A stretch of DNA of 64,000 bases from JAHBNG01 sp039028975 (GCA_039028975.1 JBCCHB010000006.1:62001-126000), one strand, 5' to 3'. Counted from the first letter of the stretch, positions 24,426 to 36,200 are shown. Numbers and translations: made by a program. Notes: a model not told the origin generated them from the sequence alone.

Positions 24426-25880
24426 ATGACGGATTTAATCGATAAACCGGTAATTCTTGCCTCCTCTTTTACAGGTTTGCTTATCAGCCTCTCTCTATCA
24501 AAAGCCAATATTGACCATATCTTGATCGGTGGAGACGAGCCTGATGATAGACCTCGATTGGGTGAATCGATCAGTGAGCAGGCAAGCTTTGACTTTTTGC
24601 GCCTCCTTGACGCTGAGCTTCGGCAGTATGTTCATATCAAAAGTCATGTCTCGTTTCTCAATGGCAAGACTGTATCGATGGTTTATCCGACCAATCCGCA
24701 CCGGACGCTTGACGACCTAGACTTGGATCGCAAGAGCATGAATCTTTGGAACATGTTTGATTATGTGATTCATATCGAACGCGATAAGTTCGATCGAGTG
24801 CTCTACCACAAAGTAAAGGCGAACCCTCACTGTACGTTCATTCACAATACAAATGCTCAAATCGTTCACGACCCCAAGTCCGATAGGATCACCGCGATAC
24901 AATTAGATGAAGATGTATGTATCGAGAAGCCGCCCTACGTCTTTGATGCAACCGGGCCAATGGGGCTTGTTGCTCAGGCAGCCGGTGTGACAAAAAAAGC
25001 CATCAGCGATGAGGAACGGGTTGTATGGACTCACCACTGGCGAGAATCCAGCTCACCATTGCCCAAAGTTTGGTGGCTGTGCGGTACCAACATTTTACGC
25101 TTGCTGGAGGATGTGGATGGTGTTGACGGTGCAGCTTGGTTGATAGCAATGGAAGATACGATATCTGTCGGCATTAGCATAGATGCATCCACCTATCCAA
25201 CGGAGCAATTTAGTAGACAAGATTTAATCCAAACGCTGGACGCCGCTTTTGCACGCCGGGGATTTGCATACTCGAACGATTTCCCCAATACAAAACCCAT
25301 TGCCGAACTATGTCATGAACATTTTATTCGGGAGCGAGCCTTTGGCAGCAATTGGCTACTGGCAGGTACGGGCTATCTTCAACTTTGGTTTCCCACAGCT
25401 GCGGGTGTCGTCAGCACCATGTGGGCAGCTCGGTTGGCTCCACGGTTTCTGCACGAACCGCTCAGAACGGGACACTATTATCAGCAAACACAAAAAGCAT
25501 TGCTCTCCACCCATAATCATATCCACCATATGGTTAAGGGGCAGCCATTTACAGGCGCTAGTGATGCCTATCGTTTCCTTGCCAAAGGGGGCGCGCATAT
25601 CTTGGCGCCTTCTGCAAGGACTGTGAGATTTGTGAATGGGCCTTCAGAATCATTTAACTTGGAAGATACGATTCAAGAAAAGCTGTTGTCGCTTGTGAAA
25701 AAAGTGGAGCCTTCTCTGCTTGTTCCTTTAATGGGCGGGTTATTTAGTGTAGAAGAGATCAGCACACTGGCGAAACAGAGCCAGGCCTTTAAGCGGTATT
25801 TCGACTACCCGCTTCAGAACATCGAGAATAGTATTTCCGTCTTGCCCAAATTCTTAAGTTCAAAATTCGCGTTGAGGTAA
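24426..25880 (+). CDS. Flavin-dependent oxidoreductase, halogenase-like but lacking halogenase motifs
   Basis: 484 residues of the FAD-binding PHBH/halogenase fold. The N-terminal dinucleotide fold (ILASSFTGLLISLSL) has lost the usual GxGxxG. PRLGESISEQASFDFLRLL corresponds to the GES-LVPSS region of halogenases. The WxWxIP signature is reduced to AWLIAMEDTISVGI, and the Fx.Px.Sx.G segment reads YLQLWFPTAAG. Canonical halogenation is therefore doubtful. A hydroxylase, an oxidase or a structural partner of the true halogenase is possible. The frame also opens at 24405, but AAGGA stands 5 bases before ATG 24426. The stop is 3 bases before the carrier-protein gene, so these are co-expressed. Confidence 0.7.
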   Translation: MTDLIDKPVILASSFTGLLISLSLSKANIDHILIGGDEPDDRPRLGESISEQASFDFLRLLDAELRQYVHIKSHVSFLNGKTVSMVYPTNPHRTLDDLDLDRKSMNLWNMFDYVIHIERDKFDRVLYHKVKANPHCTFIHNTNAQIVHDPKSDRITAIQLDEDVCIEKPPYVFDATGPMGLVAQAAGVTKKAISDEERVVWTHHWRESSSPLPKVWWLCGTNILRLLEDVDGVDGAAWLIAMEDTISVGISIDASTYPTEQFSRQDLIQTLDAAFARRGFAYSNDFPNTKPIAELCHEHFIRERAFGSNWLLAGTGYLQLWFPTAAGVVSTMWAARLAPRFLHEPLRTGHYYQQTQKALLSTHNHIHHMVKGQPFTGASDAYRFLAKGGAHILAPSARTVRFVNGPSESFNLEDTIQEKLLSLVKKVEPSLLVPLMGGLFSVEEISTLAKQSQAFKRYFDYPLQNIENSISVLPKFLSSKFALR

Positions 25881-25883
25881 ACT

Positions 25884-26144
25884 ATGCAACTAGACGACGT
25901 TTGTAAGCAACTGCACAACTACATTTCTGAGGAAATTTTAGAAGGCAAATCGATTGGCTTGGAGAACAACACCCCGCTTTTGGAATGGGGTATTATCAAC
26001 TCATTGGAGATCGTGCGTTTATCAAACTTTGTCAAGGAAAGCCTAGGTGTGGCTATCCCCAACGAAATGATGACTGCGGAGACGATGCAGAATATTACAT
26101 CGATCGGTACGTTAATTTTGACGCTAAATGAATCAACAAACTAG
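25884..26144 (+). CDS. Stand-alone carrier protein (prolyl/pyrrolyl-S-PCP)
   Basis: 86 residues, four-helix carrier fold. The phosphopantetheine site is LLEWGIINSLEIVRL with Ser40; Asn replaces the usual Asp before it. LLEWGII is the wording I associate with PltL-like carriers of pyrrole pathways. It should receive L-proline from the adenylation enzyme, be oxidised by the acyl-CoA-dehydrogenase homologue, and present the pyrrole to the halogenase and then the loading KS. GAGG precedes the ATG by 6 bases; the previous stop is 3 bases away and the halogenase ATG 5 bases downstream. Confidence 0.88.
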   Translation: MQLDDVCKQLHNYISEEILEGKSIGLENNTPLLEWGIINSLEIVRLSNFVKESLGVAIPNEMMTAETMQNITSIGTLILTLNESTN

Positions 26145-26149
26145 ATAAG

Positions 26150-27514
26150 ATGAATTCTATGAATAACCATGTCGACTTCGATATAGGCATCATTGGTGGT
26201 GGCCCCGCTGGATCGGCAACTGCGGCCTATTTAGCAAAAGCCGGACTACGGTGCGTGGTCTTTGAAAGAGAAAATTTCCCTCGCCCCCACGTCGGTGAAT
26301 CTTTAGTCCCTTCCAGCATGAGGGTCTTTTCAGATCTGAATCTGCTTGATCAGATGGAAGCAGCAGGGTTTCCGCGTAAATATGGGGCAGTGTGGACCAG
26401 TGCGGATAAGGGACCAACCTACCAACATGACTGGGCTGGATTGGCCGATGGCGCGCAGTACGCAGGCATACGCTTTGACGAGCGGACACAGGCAGGCGTG
26501 GATCGTCTTTATACCTATCACGTTGACAGGGGCAAATTTGATCAAATATTGTTGCGCAATGCTGGCCGCTTAGGGGCCACAATCTACGAGGGTACAGATG
26601 TGTCCAAAGTAGATTTTACGGACGATCGCAGCGTGCAAATCGAGTTTAACCAGGAGAATCAAAAGAAACATGTTCAGGTCAAGATGGTTGTGGATGCCAG
26701 CGGACGACGTACGTTTCTCGGCAATAAAATGGGTCTAAAAGTCAAAGATGCCCATTTTGATCAGAGTGCTGTGCATACCTGGTTTGAAGGCTACGATCGA
26801 AAAGTTTTGAGCCATTCACCTGACCAAGAGGATTATATCTTCATTCATTTTTTGCCGCTCCAAAACGCCTGGGTCTGGGCAATTCCCATTACAGATGAGA
26901 TTACCAGCATTGGCATGGTTGCTCAGAAGAAGCACTTCCAGAATCGCACGGGAAGCTTAGAAGAACTCTTCTGGGATTTTGTTAAGACGCGGCCCGAGTT
27001 TTGCAGTGCATTACAGAAAGCTAAACGCATTCGCCCTTTTTCATCAGAAGGCGACTACAGTTATGCCATGAAACAGATCTGTGGGGATCGCTTTGTTCTT
27101 GTGGGCGATGCCGCCAGATTTGTCGACCCCATCTTTTCTAGCGGCGTTAGCATTGCCCTCAATAGTGCCAAATTTGCCAGTCTGGATATTATTGAGGCAA
27201 CGAAACAGGGCGATTTCAGCCGGGAGAGGTTTGCCAGCTTTGAGCAGACCATGCTAAAGGGCATGAAGAACTGGTATCGCTTTATTTCCTTATACTATCG
27301 CCTCAACGTGATGTTTACCTACTTCTTAAAAGACAAGCGCTATCGCTTAGACATTCTTAAACTGCTGCAAGGTGATGTCTACGATGACAATCCAGCGGTG
27401 CTAGACAAAATGGAAGAGATGGTGATAGAAGTCGAGAACGACAAACATCACCCCTGGCACCCTGTCCTGGGTGAACTGGCCTGTAAGGAATTTGAGCCAG
27501 CTTTACCATTGTAG
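26150..27514 (+). CDS. FADH2-dependent halogenase (pyrrolyl-carrier type, PltA-like)
   Basis: 454 residues. FAD loop GGGPAG (16-21), GESLVPSS (49-56), the halogenase signature W241-V-W243-A-I-P246, GDAARFVDPIFSSGV with F324, P327, S330 and G332 (Fx.Px.Sx.G pattern), and a helical C-terminal domain. The enzyme makes HOX from FADH2, oxygen and halide and should halogenate the pyrrole while it is bound to the adjacent carrier protein. Variant-A members act on carrier-bound substrates, and the gene order carrier-halogenase supports this. Chloride versus bromide and mono- versus di-halogenation cannot be told. A second in-frame ATG at 26159 is an alternative start. A flavin reductase is not seen nearby. 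Confidence 0.92.
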   Translation: MNSMNNHVDFDIGIIGGGPAGSATAAYLAKAGLRCVVFERENFPRPHVGESLVPSSMRVFSDLNLLDQMEAAGFPRKYGAVWTSADKGPTYQHDWAGLADGAQYAGIRFDERTQAGVDRLYTYHVDRGKFDQILLRNAGRLGATIYEGTDVSKVDFTDDRSVQIEFNQENQKKHVQVKMVVDASGRRTFLGNKMGLKVKDAHFDQSAVHTWFEGYDRKVLSHSPDQEDYIFIHFLPLQNAWVWAIPITDEITSIGMVAQKKHFQNRTGSLEELFWDFVKTRPEFCSALQKAKRIRPFSSEGDYSYAMKQICGDRFVLVGDAARFVDPIFSSGVSIALNSAKFASLDIIEATKQGDFSRERFASFEQTMLKGMKNWYRFISLYYRLNVMFTYFLKDKRYRLDILKLLQGDVYDDNPAVLDKMEEMVIEVENDKHHPWHPVLGELACKEFEPALPL

Positions 27515-27617
27515 AAAAGAATTAGCGACATGGTTCATATGAAGTTAATAGTTTGTTAACCAGATTGCCCACATTTTGAACCATGCCCATTTAGCCATAA
27601 TCAGTAGGCCGCAATGA

Positions 27618-27717
27618 GTCATTCTGCTCAGTCATGGTCGATTGCAACGCCGCAGCGAAGAATCTCAGTTTGTATTGTTATCGGAAGAAGATTCTTCGTC
27701 AAGCTCCTCAGAATGAC
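27618..27717. repeat. Dispersed palindromic element, copy B
   Basis: 100 bp with perfect 9-bp ends GTCATTCTG / CAGAATGAC and an internal inverted pair GAAGAATCT / AGATTCTTC. It sits between the halogenase and the loading PKS, and with copy A it brackets the flavoenzyme-carrier-halogenase genes. Confidence 0.65.
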
Positions 27718-27747
27718 AGTGAACTCTCTGGTTGTGGTCTACTAACT

Positions 27748-30258
27748 ATGTCAATATCTTCGGCCTCCTTGGCCTCGGAAATGACAACAACTATCTCAGT
27801 AACTATGACACCCAAAGCCAAGGCATTCGATACAACCTCCGCAGAACCCATAGCCATTACCGGCATCGGTTTGCGCTTCCCCAATGCCATAAACCCGCAA
27901 GCCTTTTGGTCCATGATAAGCGAAGGCAGAGGGGGGATTCGTGGGGTACCGCTAGGGCGATGGCCTGAAAAAGAGTATTACAATCCAACCCCAGGCCATC
28001 GGGGGAAAATCGTCACCAACCAAGGGGGATTTTTAGAGCGCATCGATCACTTTGATTGGCGAGCATTCCGCATCTCCCCACGGGAGGCGAGCCGAATTGA
28101 TCCCCAACATCGACTCCTGCTTGAGACAACCTGGGAAGCATTTGAAGATGCGGGGTTGCCTTTTGAGACTTTGGCAGGTAGCAAGACGGGGGTGTTTATC
28201 GGCATTACCTGGAATGATTTTTTACGAGCACAAAGTTCCACCCCCGATCAGTTGGATGGCTATACAGCGACCGGCAATCTATTTACCTTTGCCAGTAATC
28301 GAATATCCCATTTTTTTGACTTGGTAGGGCCAAGTATCTCGCTTGATGGCGCTTGTGCATCATCTCTGATGGCTATCCAATTGGCCTGTGATAGCCTGCG
28401 CAGTCGGCAGACGAACCTGGCGATTGTGGGGGGCGTAGAGCTGATGGTATCCCCCGACAGCAGCGTGATTATGTCGCAAGCTGGCATCTTGTCCCCAACC
28501 GGTCAATGCAGCACCCTGGACGAGAAGGCCAATGGATTTGTTCGGGGTGAAGGGGCAGGCGTTCTAGTACTCCAGCGGCTTTCAGATGTCACAATTCCTC
28601 AATCGATCTACGCCCTCATTTGTGGGGCAGCAGTGAATCATAATGGCAAGAACAACTGGATCATGGCTCCCAACGGCCAGGCCCAGGAGAGCGTGATTCA
28701 AGAGGCCTACAAACAGGCAGGTAAGAAGCCTAGTCAGGTCGACTATGTCGAGTTGCACGGCACAGCCTTTCCAGAGGGGGATGTGGTCGAAACGGCAGCG
28801 TTAGGCAAGGTCATTGGTCAAGCCCCAAGGCGAAAACGACCCTGTCTGATTGGCGCCAACAAACCGAACCTAGGCAATATGGGCGCAGCCGGCGGGTTGG
28901 CCAGTCTAATCAAAGTAGCGCTCTCGCTGCACCATACAGAGATACCACCAACCATCAATTTGAAAACCGTCAATCCTCAGATTCCATTAGAGGAACTAAA
29001 TTTGACCCCCGCTCGAGAGCGAATCCCCTGGCCCAAAACCAAAGGGCGCGCACCATTGGCTGGGGTCCATGGCACCTCTCTGAGCGGTTCTAATGCTCAT
29101 GTTGTATTAGAGCAATATGCAGCACCAAGCCGCCGCAAGCGTCCGCTGGCAAAGCAGACCTTGAACTCTTCCAAATCACAGGGACCACAACTCACACCTT
29201 ATCCTATACTCCTGTCCGCCCGCAGCGAAGGCGCGCTGAAAAAGATGGCTCGTGCGTTGGTTGCCTTCATCGGTGGACTCCCTTCCCACAATGACATAAC
29301 CTTGGCAGACTTCTGCTATACCTTGGCTGTTCACCGCACCCATCATGACGTTCGACTGGCCTTTTGTGGCGATACTTTTGCAGAGGTCAAGGTGCTGCTG
29401 GAGCTGTTTATCGCAGACGAAAGTAGCCCTAAGTTACATGTAGGAACAAAATCGACAGACAAACGGCGCAAAGTTCTCTACAAATCAGACAAGATGGCGC
29501 GCCTATTTAGCTTGGGATATTCCCTAAGCTGGGAGCAATTCTTTGGTGAGACAGGTCATTTTGTACGCTTACCAACTTATCAGTGGGACAAGGATCGATG
29601 CTGGCCGGATTGGCTTAACTCAGCCAGCGGAGAGGCATCGTTTGAGGATAAAGGAGCCAGATACAAAGCGGCTGAAGAGCAAAAAGCGGGGAATATTGAG
29701 GATGAAGCTAGAGATAAAGCAGATAGAACTCAAATACAAGAGAATCAACAAGTTGAAGAGATAACGGACGCAAAAATAGATGTCGAAAAACCAGGAGTAG
29801 ATCACCTGTTAGAAACATCTTCCTCTTGGCTAGAAGAGCTTCAGCATTTACCTATCAATAAAAGAAAAGGGAAGCTCCGAATGGCACTCAGTTGCCAGAT
29901 TACTCAGCTACTTGATCTACCTTCTGGGGAAATCTTGGTCTGGGACAAGAGCTTTCAGGAGCTAGGCATAGATTCGTTTCTGGCAGTCGAACTGACTCAT
30001 TTTGTTAACCAATTGTTGGATATTAGGATGCCTGCAACTTTGCTCTTCAAATACGCTGACATAGATAGGCTGGCTGATTATCTAGCTGAAGAAACCACCT
30101 TGCTTCCAACGATTCCAGAGGATAATCAGCCAGAGAGAGCAACAGCAAACCGATTAGAAAAGCGTCTCGATGGACGTACCGACGACGAGATGGACGCGTT
30201 GCGGACCTTATTTGACAAAAAAGTAGCAGAACTCGAAGTGAAATTTAATCACCCATGA
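27748..30258 (+). CDS. Loading PKS: KS0-ACP with a mutated ketosynthase
   Basis: 836 residues. KS0 (about 33-460) keeps Cys203 (DGACASS) and His337 (ELHGTA), but the second active-site His is Asn377 (NLGN instead of NIGH). Decarboxylative condensation should therefore be impaired while acyl transfer remains possible. The truncated KS-AT adaptor follows (LLSAR near 488, LPTYQWDKDRCW near 610), then an acidic linker and an ACP (about 710-790, Ser743 in LGIDSFLA). The C-terminus is a charged helix (DEMDALRTLFDKKVAELEV) that can pair with the coiled N-terminus of the next PKS. It probably accepts the halopyrrolyl unit from the free carrier. The frame opens at 27634, but that part lies inside repeat copy B, so ATG 27748 is preferred (weak SD). 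The stop overlaps the next ATG. Confidence 0.85.
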   Translation: MSISSASLASEMTTTISVTMTPKAKAFDTTSAEPIAITGIGLRFPNAINPQAFWSMISEGRGGIRGVPLGRWPEKEYYNPTPGHRGKIVTNQGGFLERIDHFDWRAFRISPREASRIDPQHRLLLETTWEAFEDAGLPFETLAGSKTGVFIGITWNDFLRAQSSTPDQLDGYTATGNLFTFASNRISHFFDLVGPSISLDGACASSLMAIQLACDSLRSRQTNLAIVGGVELMVSPDSSVIMSQAGILSPTGQCSTLDEKANGFVRGEGAGVLVLQRLSDVTIPQSIYALICGAAVNHNGKNNWIMAPNGQAQESVIQEAYKQAGKKPSQVDYVELHGTAFPEGDVVETAALGKVIGQAPRRKRPCLIGANKPNLGNMGAAGGLASLIKVALSLHHTEIPPTINLKTVNPQIPLEELNLTPARERIPWPKTKGRAPLAGVHGTSLSGSNAHVVLEQYAAPSRRKRPLAKQTLNSSKSQGPQLTPYPILLSARSEGALKKMARALVAFIGGLPSHNDITLADFCYTLAVHRTHHDVRLAFCGDTFAEVKVLLELFIADESSPKLHVGTKSTDKRRKVLYKSDKMARLFSLGYSLSWEQFFGETGHFVRLPTYQWDKDRCWPDWLNSASGEASFEDKGARYKAAEEQKAGNIEDEARDKADRTQIQENQQVEEITDAKIDVEKPGVDHLLETSSSWLEELQHLPINKRKGKLRMALSCQITQLLDLPSGEILVWDKSFQELGIDSFLAVELTHFVNQLLDIRMPATLLFKYADIDRLADYLAEETTLLPTIPEDNQPERATANRLEKRLDGRTDDEMDALRTLFDKKVAELEVKFNHP

Positions 30259-33200
30259 ATAATGAGCCAACCAGCAATAACCAAGACTTTGAACGCCTCC
30301 ACAAAGCATACCAACTGCTTTCCCAAATGGAAGGCCGACTGATAGAGGCTGAAAAGAAAAATGGACACAGCGCACCAGAACCCGTGGCGATTATTGGCAT
30401 GGCTTGCCGTCTTCCCGGCGGGTCCGACACGCCTGATAAATTCTGGCATCTGTTAAAAGAGGGAAAAAACGTAATCACCGAGGTACCAAAGAGTCGCTGG
30501 GATGGTACGCCTACCTTTGATGCAAATGTTGACGCGGAAGGTGACGCCAATGTTGACGCACACAACAACGCAGTCGGCAAATGGGGCGGCTTTGTGCAAA
30601 ATGCCGATTGTTTCGACCCTTGGTTTTTTAACATCTCGCCACGCGAAGCCGAATTGATGGACCCGCAGCAGCGGCTCTTCTTGCAGGAATGTTGGCACGC
30701 CATTGAGGATGCTGGGTATGATCCCCTCAGCCTCTCAAACAGCCAGTGTGGCGTCTATGCAGGCGTCTTTTCGCAAGAATATGCCGAACGCCTAAACCAA
30801 GAAGATTATCCGGCCGATAGCTTAGAGCTAGTGGGCAATCACCGTTCCATTCTAGCCGCACGCGTTTCATATTTCCTCAATCTAAAAGGGCCAGCCATCA
30901 GCCTTGACACAGCCTGCTCATCTTCTGCAGTCGCCATCCATACGGCCTGTCGCGCCATCCAAAACGGCGAGGTGGCGATGGCACTGGCTGGTGGCGTTTC
31001 ACTCTATGCTAACCCACGGTTTTTCGTCTTAATGAATAAGCTGGGCATGCTTTCGGAACATGGCCAATGTTTCACCTTTGATACGCGCGCTAATGGCTTT
31101 AGCCCCGCCGAGGGTGTTGGCGTTTTGATGCTGAAATCATTGTCACAGGCCCAGAGAGATGGTGACCAGATTCACTCCATCATTCGAGCTAGCGGCATCA
31201 ACCAGGATGGACGGAGCAACGGCATTACGGCACCCAATGTTTTGGCCCAAACCGAGCTGATAGAGGCCGTCTATGAAGAGGCAGGCATTGATCCTGAGAG
31301 CATCACTTATGTGGAAGCCCACGGAACCGGCACGCCGCTCGGTGATCCCATTGAAGTTGAGGCGCTGACAACGGCTTTTCGTAAACAGACAGACAAGAGA
31401 GGCTTTTGCGCCATCGGCTCCGCCAAGACGAATATCGGCCATACGCAGGCCGCCGCGGGGGTTACTGGCGTTATCAAGGCCGTCTTAGCGTGCAAGCACA
31501 AGCAGATTCCACCCTCTTTAAATTACGAAACCCCCAATCCGCACATTGACTTTGAGGACACGCCTTTTTATGTAAACACAAAGTTAAAAGAGTGGCCTGC
31601 GCTCGATGAACCGCGCCGAGCTGGCGTCAGTTCATTTGGCTTTAGTGGTGTAAACACCCATTTCGTGATTGAGGAATATGCAGAAGAAGAGAGTAAGCAG
31701 CGGGAAGTAGAGGAAGCTATTCCCCATTTGATTGTCTTATCCGCCAGAGATAAAGAACGGCTAACCAACTATGTACAAGAAATGCTCGCTTTTTTGCCAG
31801 GCGCCCCAGAAGTTTCGCTTGCGGATCTGGCGTACACGCTACAGGTAGGGCGGGCGGCCTTAGAGACACGAATCGCGTTGGTTGTATCCAGCAAAGCAGC
31901 GTTGATTGAAAAATTAACTCTATATGAGGAGCAACAGAATGGTATCGATGGGGTAGTTCAAGGCGCAGTCCCAAAGAACAACCCCATGTCGACAGTACTG
32001 CTTGATGGTGAAGCCGGTACCGCTTTCCTTCAGGTTACGATTCAAAACCGAGAGCTAATGAAGCTGGCTCAACTATGGGTATCTGGCGTGCAGGTTGACT
32101 GGTCCCTGCTCTATGGCCAGGAAACACCTAAACGGATTAGCTTACCGACCTATCCTTTTGCCAGGGAAAGGTACTGGCTGCCAGAAAGAAACGAAGTTGT
32201 AACCCATCCTGATACTCAAAGAACACCACAAAAAGACACTTCACAAGCAGGCGCATCACAAGAAATAGTGGAAGTCAGCACCTACCGGACAGTGTGGCAA
32301 CTAGATGACAGTACTGAACAAGATTCGGTACAACCTATAGCGGCAACGGTGCTGATTCTTTATCACGACCGTGAATTTGCGGAGGCGGCAGAATCGATCT
32401 TAGAGGTAAGCCAGCTAATCCCGTTGAGGCTAAGTTCGCACGCAGAAAAACAGGGGGCCGATTGGGGAATTGATGCCGAGGAGGCTCAAGATTATGTGGA
32501 CCTGCTAGAGCAGCTAAAACGTGAGCAACTTACCCCGACTCATATCGTCTACCAGGGATTGCCGTATCACCAAGAGAGCGCTACCAGGGACCAAAATCTG
32601 CATCGACGCAATATGCAGATCCTCTACCATTGCGCCACTGCCCTCAACCAAACCGAGCTAAGGAGTGCCACATTTATCCTACTCTATGGCAGTTCGGAAT
32701 CAACGCGTTCGTCGGCTCCAGAAACAATGAGCTACTTGGAGTCCCTCGGTGGGTATGCTCGCTCACTGGCATTGATGGGGCTTGACTTTCGCAAAGTTTG
32801 TGTTCATGGTGCAATGCCCACGGGGCGCGAGCAACTGCACGCCCTGTCAAGGGAACTGAGGCAGTTAGGTGTCGGCAGCTTTCACGAGATACTCTATCGC
32901 GAAAATCAGCGCTACCTAAGGGCTGTGGAGCCTCTGCCGCTTCCCTCAAACAGTCAATCTTTACTCAAGCAGGGTGGCGTCTACTGGATCACAGGCGGTG
33001 GTGGCGGTTTGGGGATGATCTTTGCACGTTACTTGGCCGAACGTTATCAAGCGAGCCTGATCTTGACTGGCCGATCTGAACTGCATGAAACTTTGGAAGC
33101 CAAGCTAGCCGCCTTACGACAGTTGGGTGCCTACCATGTTACCTACCATCAGGGAGACGTGGCGGATCGAGACCAGATGCAGGTTGTTCTAGCGCGGATC

Positions 33201-36200
33201 AAATCAGAATTTGGAGAGCTGAATGGGGTGATTCATGCTGCAGGCATCCAAAGTACAGAGACAACCCAGCCAAAGACTTGGCGCAAAGTCGAACAAACCT
33301 TGGCCCCCAAAATAGAGGGGACCTTAAATCTTGACGAGGTGACCAAAGGAGAAGCTCTGGATTTCTTTGCCCTCTTCTCTTCAACATCGGCAGTTGTAGG
33401 CGATTTTGGCTACGGAGACTACGCTATTGCCAACCGTTTTATGGATGAGTATGCCCAAGCGCGTGCCAAATTGGTCAAACAGAAGCAGCGTCATGGCAAG
33501 ACCATCAGCATCAATTGGCCCCTCTGGCGGGAAGGTGGTATGAAGTTGTCGCTCCAAGGAGAACGCCTTTACCTGCAAAGCTCTGGCCAAAGCTATTTGG
33601 ATGTTGAGGACGGGATCAGGCTCTTTGAGCAGAGCCTCAAGCTTGACCAAGATCAAGTCATCATATTTGTAGGCCAGACTCAGAGAATTCGGCAGTTTTT
33701 AGGGCTAGAGGAGGTCTTGCGCCAAGCGAATGACTCGCGTAGCGTAGAGCCGCTAGATGCCGATCTTAGCCAAGAAATAGGATCTGTGGATCCGGTCGGG
33801 CCAGATCTCAATACACAAAGAATGCATGAGTTGATTCTTGCAACGTTGACGCGGCAGGTTGCTGCCGTCGCCAAGATGAATCCCGAACAGGTTGATGAAC
33901 ATGAGAATCTGGGCGATTTAGGCTTCGACTCGATCATGCTGAAGCAGCTAGCAACCAAGATCGAGCAACAATACCACATTTCGTTAACGCCAGCCATCTT
34001 CTTTGACTATAGCGATCTACACGGTCTTGCCGGGTTCCTCATGGTGCAGCATCAGGCGGCAGTGGAAAGCTATTATGAATCAGAGCGAACCCGGGAGAAG
34101 AGTAGTCATGCTGCAGGAGATGCGCTTCAGGAAACTTTCACCCTCCCACAAACCGCACCGCGAGAGACAGACAGAGCACAGGGGGCGCAGATCCAAGCCG
34201 CAAAACCGCGTCAGTCTGATTCATCTTACTCTGATTCATCTCGTTCGGAACCAATCGCTATTGTAGGCATGAGCGGCATGATGCCTCAGTCACCCGATTT
34301 GACCACCTTCTGGCAGCATTTGGAAGCGGGCCACGATCTGATCACAGAAATCCCCTCAGAACGATGGGATTGGCGGGCTACCTATGAAAATGGTCAGCCC
34401 AAGCCCTACAAAACCGTATCGAAATGGGGTGGGTTTGTCCCAGATATGGACGCCTTTGACCCGCTCTTCTTCAAAATTTCGCCCCGCGAGGCCAAGCTGA
34501 TGGATCCCCAGCATCGCCTCTTTTTGCAGGTCGCTTGGCACTGCATTGAGGACGCAGGGTATTGTGCGTGGGATTGGGCTGGGCGACCGATCGGTGTCTA
34601 TGTGGGCATACAGTTCCAGGAATATGAGTCGTTGATTGAAGACGCGATTGGCCAGAGTGATGGCTGCATACCGACCGGCAATGCGCAGGCAATGATCGCT
34701 AATCGGCTCTCATATCTGCTGGACTTGCGTGGTCCTAGTGAAGCCATTGACACGGCATGCTCCAGTTCGCTGGTAGCCCTGCACCGCGCGGTCCAGTCCA
34801 TCCGAAGTGGGGAGATCGAAAGTGCAATCGTTGGTGGGGTCAGTTTGGCCTTGTCTCCGACAACGTTTGTAAGCGCCAGCCAAATGGGCGTGCTCTCACC
34901 TGATGGGCGCTGTAAGACCTTTGACAGTGCTGCCAATGGGTATGTTCGGGGTGAGGGCGTGGGCGCGGTACTGCTCAAGCCGCTGACCCAAGCGCAGCAA
35001 GATTGCGACCACATTTATGCCGTCATTCGGGGGAGTGCCGAGAATCACGGAGGGCGCGCCACATCGCTAACCGCCCCCAACGCCCAGGCTCAGGCCCAAC
35101 TGTTGGTACAAGCGTACGAAGACGCGGACATTGACATTGGAACGGTGAGCTACATCGAAACCCACGGCACGGGAACAGAGTTGGGTGATCCAGTGGAGAT
35201 TGAGGGGCTGAAGCGTGGCTTTGCCGAGCTGCGCGCCAAACAGGGACAGACGAATCAGCAAAAGCAGCAACCCTATTGCGGATTAGGCGCGGTTAAAACG
35301 AACATTGGTCATTTGGAGCCAGCCGCAGGCATCGCTGGTCTGTTTAAAGTTCTGTTGGCGCTCAAACATCAAAGATTGCCTGCCACCATTCATTTTACCG
35401 AACAGAACCCCCATATCCGCTTGACAGAAAGCCCGTTTTATTTGGTAACCGAAACCCAAGCATGGGAACCGTTGATCGATGATGCTGGAGAGCCAATTCC
35501 CCGCAGGGCTGGCGCCAGCTCCTTTGGATTTGGGGGCACGAATGCCCACGTAGTTCTAGAGGAGTACGATGCTGCCCGTTGGCAAAATGGTAAAGTAGCG
35601 CCGAGTCAGGATGGAGCCGTTTCTGAATGTGGCCAACCGCAAGTCATCGTACTATCCGCCAAGAACGAGGATCGGCTTCGGGAATATGCCCACAAACTGC
35701 TAACCTACCTGGAGGACATTTCGAATAGACTTGCTGACCACACAACCTTGCAACCTTGCAATCCTTCGACAAGCTCAGGACAGGTTCTGCCAAATATCGC
35801 CTTTACCTTGCAAGTAGGGCGAGACGCCATGGACTCTCGGCTGGCCTTGGTCGTTATGGATATTGAGAGCCTGCGCGAGAAGTTAACTGCTTATCTAGCA
35901 GGAGAAACCGCTATTGAACAGTGCTTCCAAGGAAGTGTAAAAGAAGAAAAAGAACGCATTGCCCATCTAAGCGAGGATGAAGATGGGCGGGCACTGATCC
36001 GTCAGTGGCTGCAGAAGGGAAGGCTGACCCAATTGGCTTCGGTTTGGGTAAAAGGATTGGCTATCGAATGGCAGCACCTGCACCAAGCAGAGAATCGGTA
36101 CCGAATGAGTCTGCCGACCTACCCCTTTGCCAAGGACCGCTACTGGATACCAGAACCGGAGCAGCCCAAGCCCACTCTCACTTCAGCGCCGTTTGCAGAC

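Noticed and set aside
27634..27747. Upstream Met at 27634 as the start of the loading PKS
   Set aside because: The extra 38 codons lie mostly within palindromic repeat copy B and have no protein-like content. The KS begins well after 27748.
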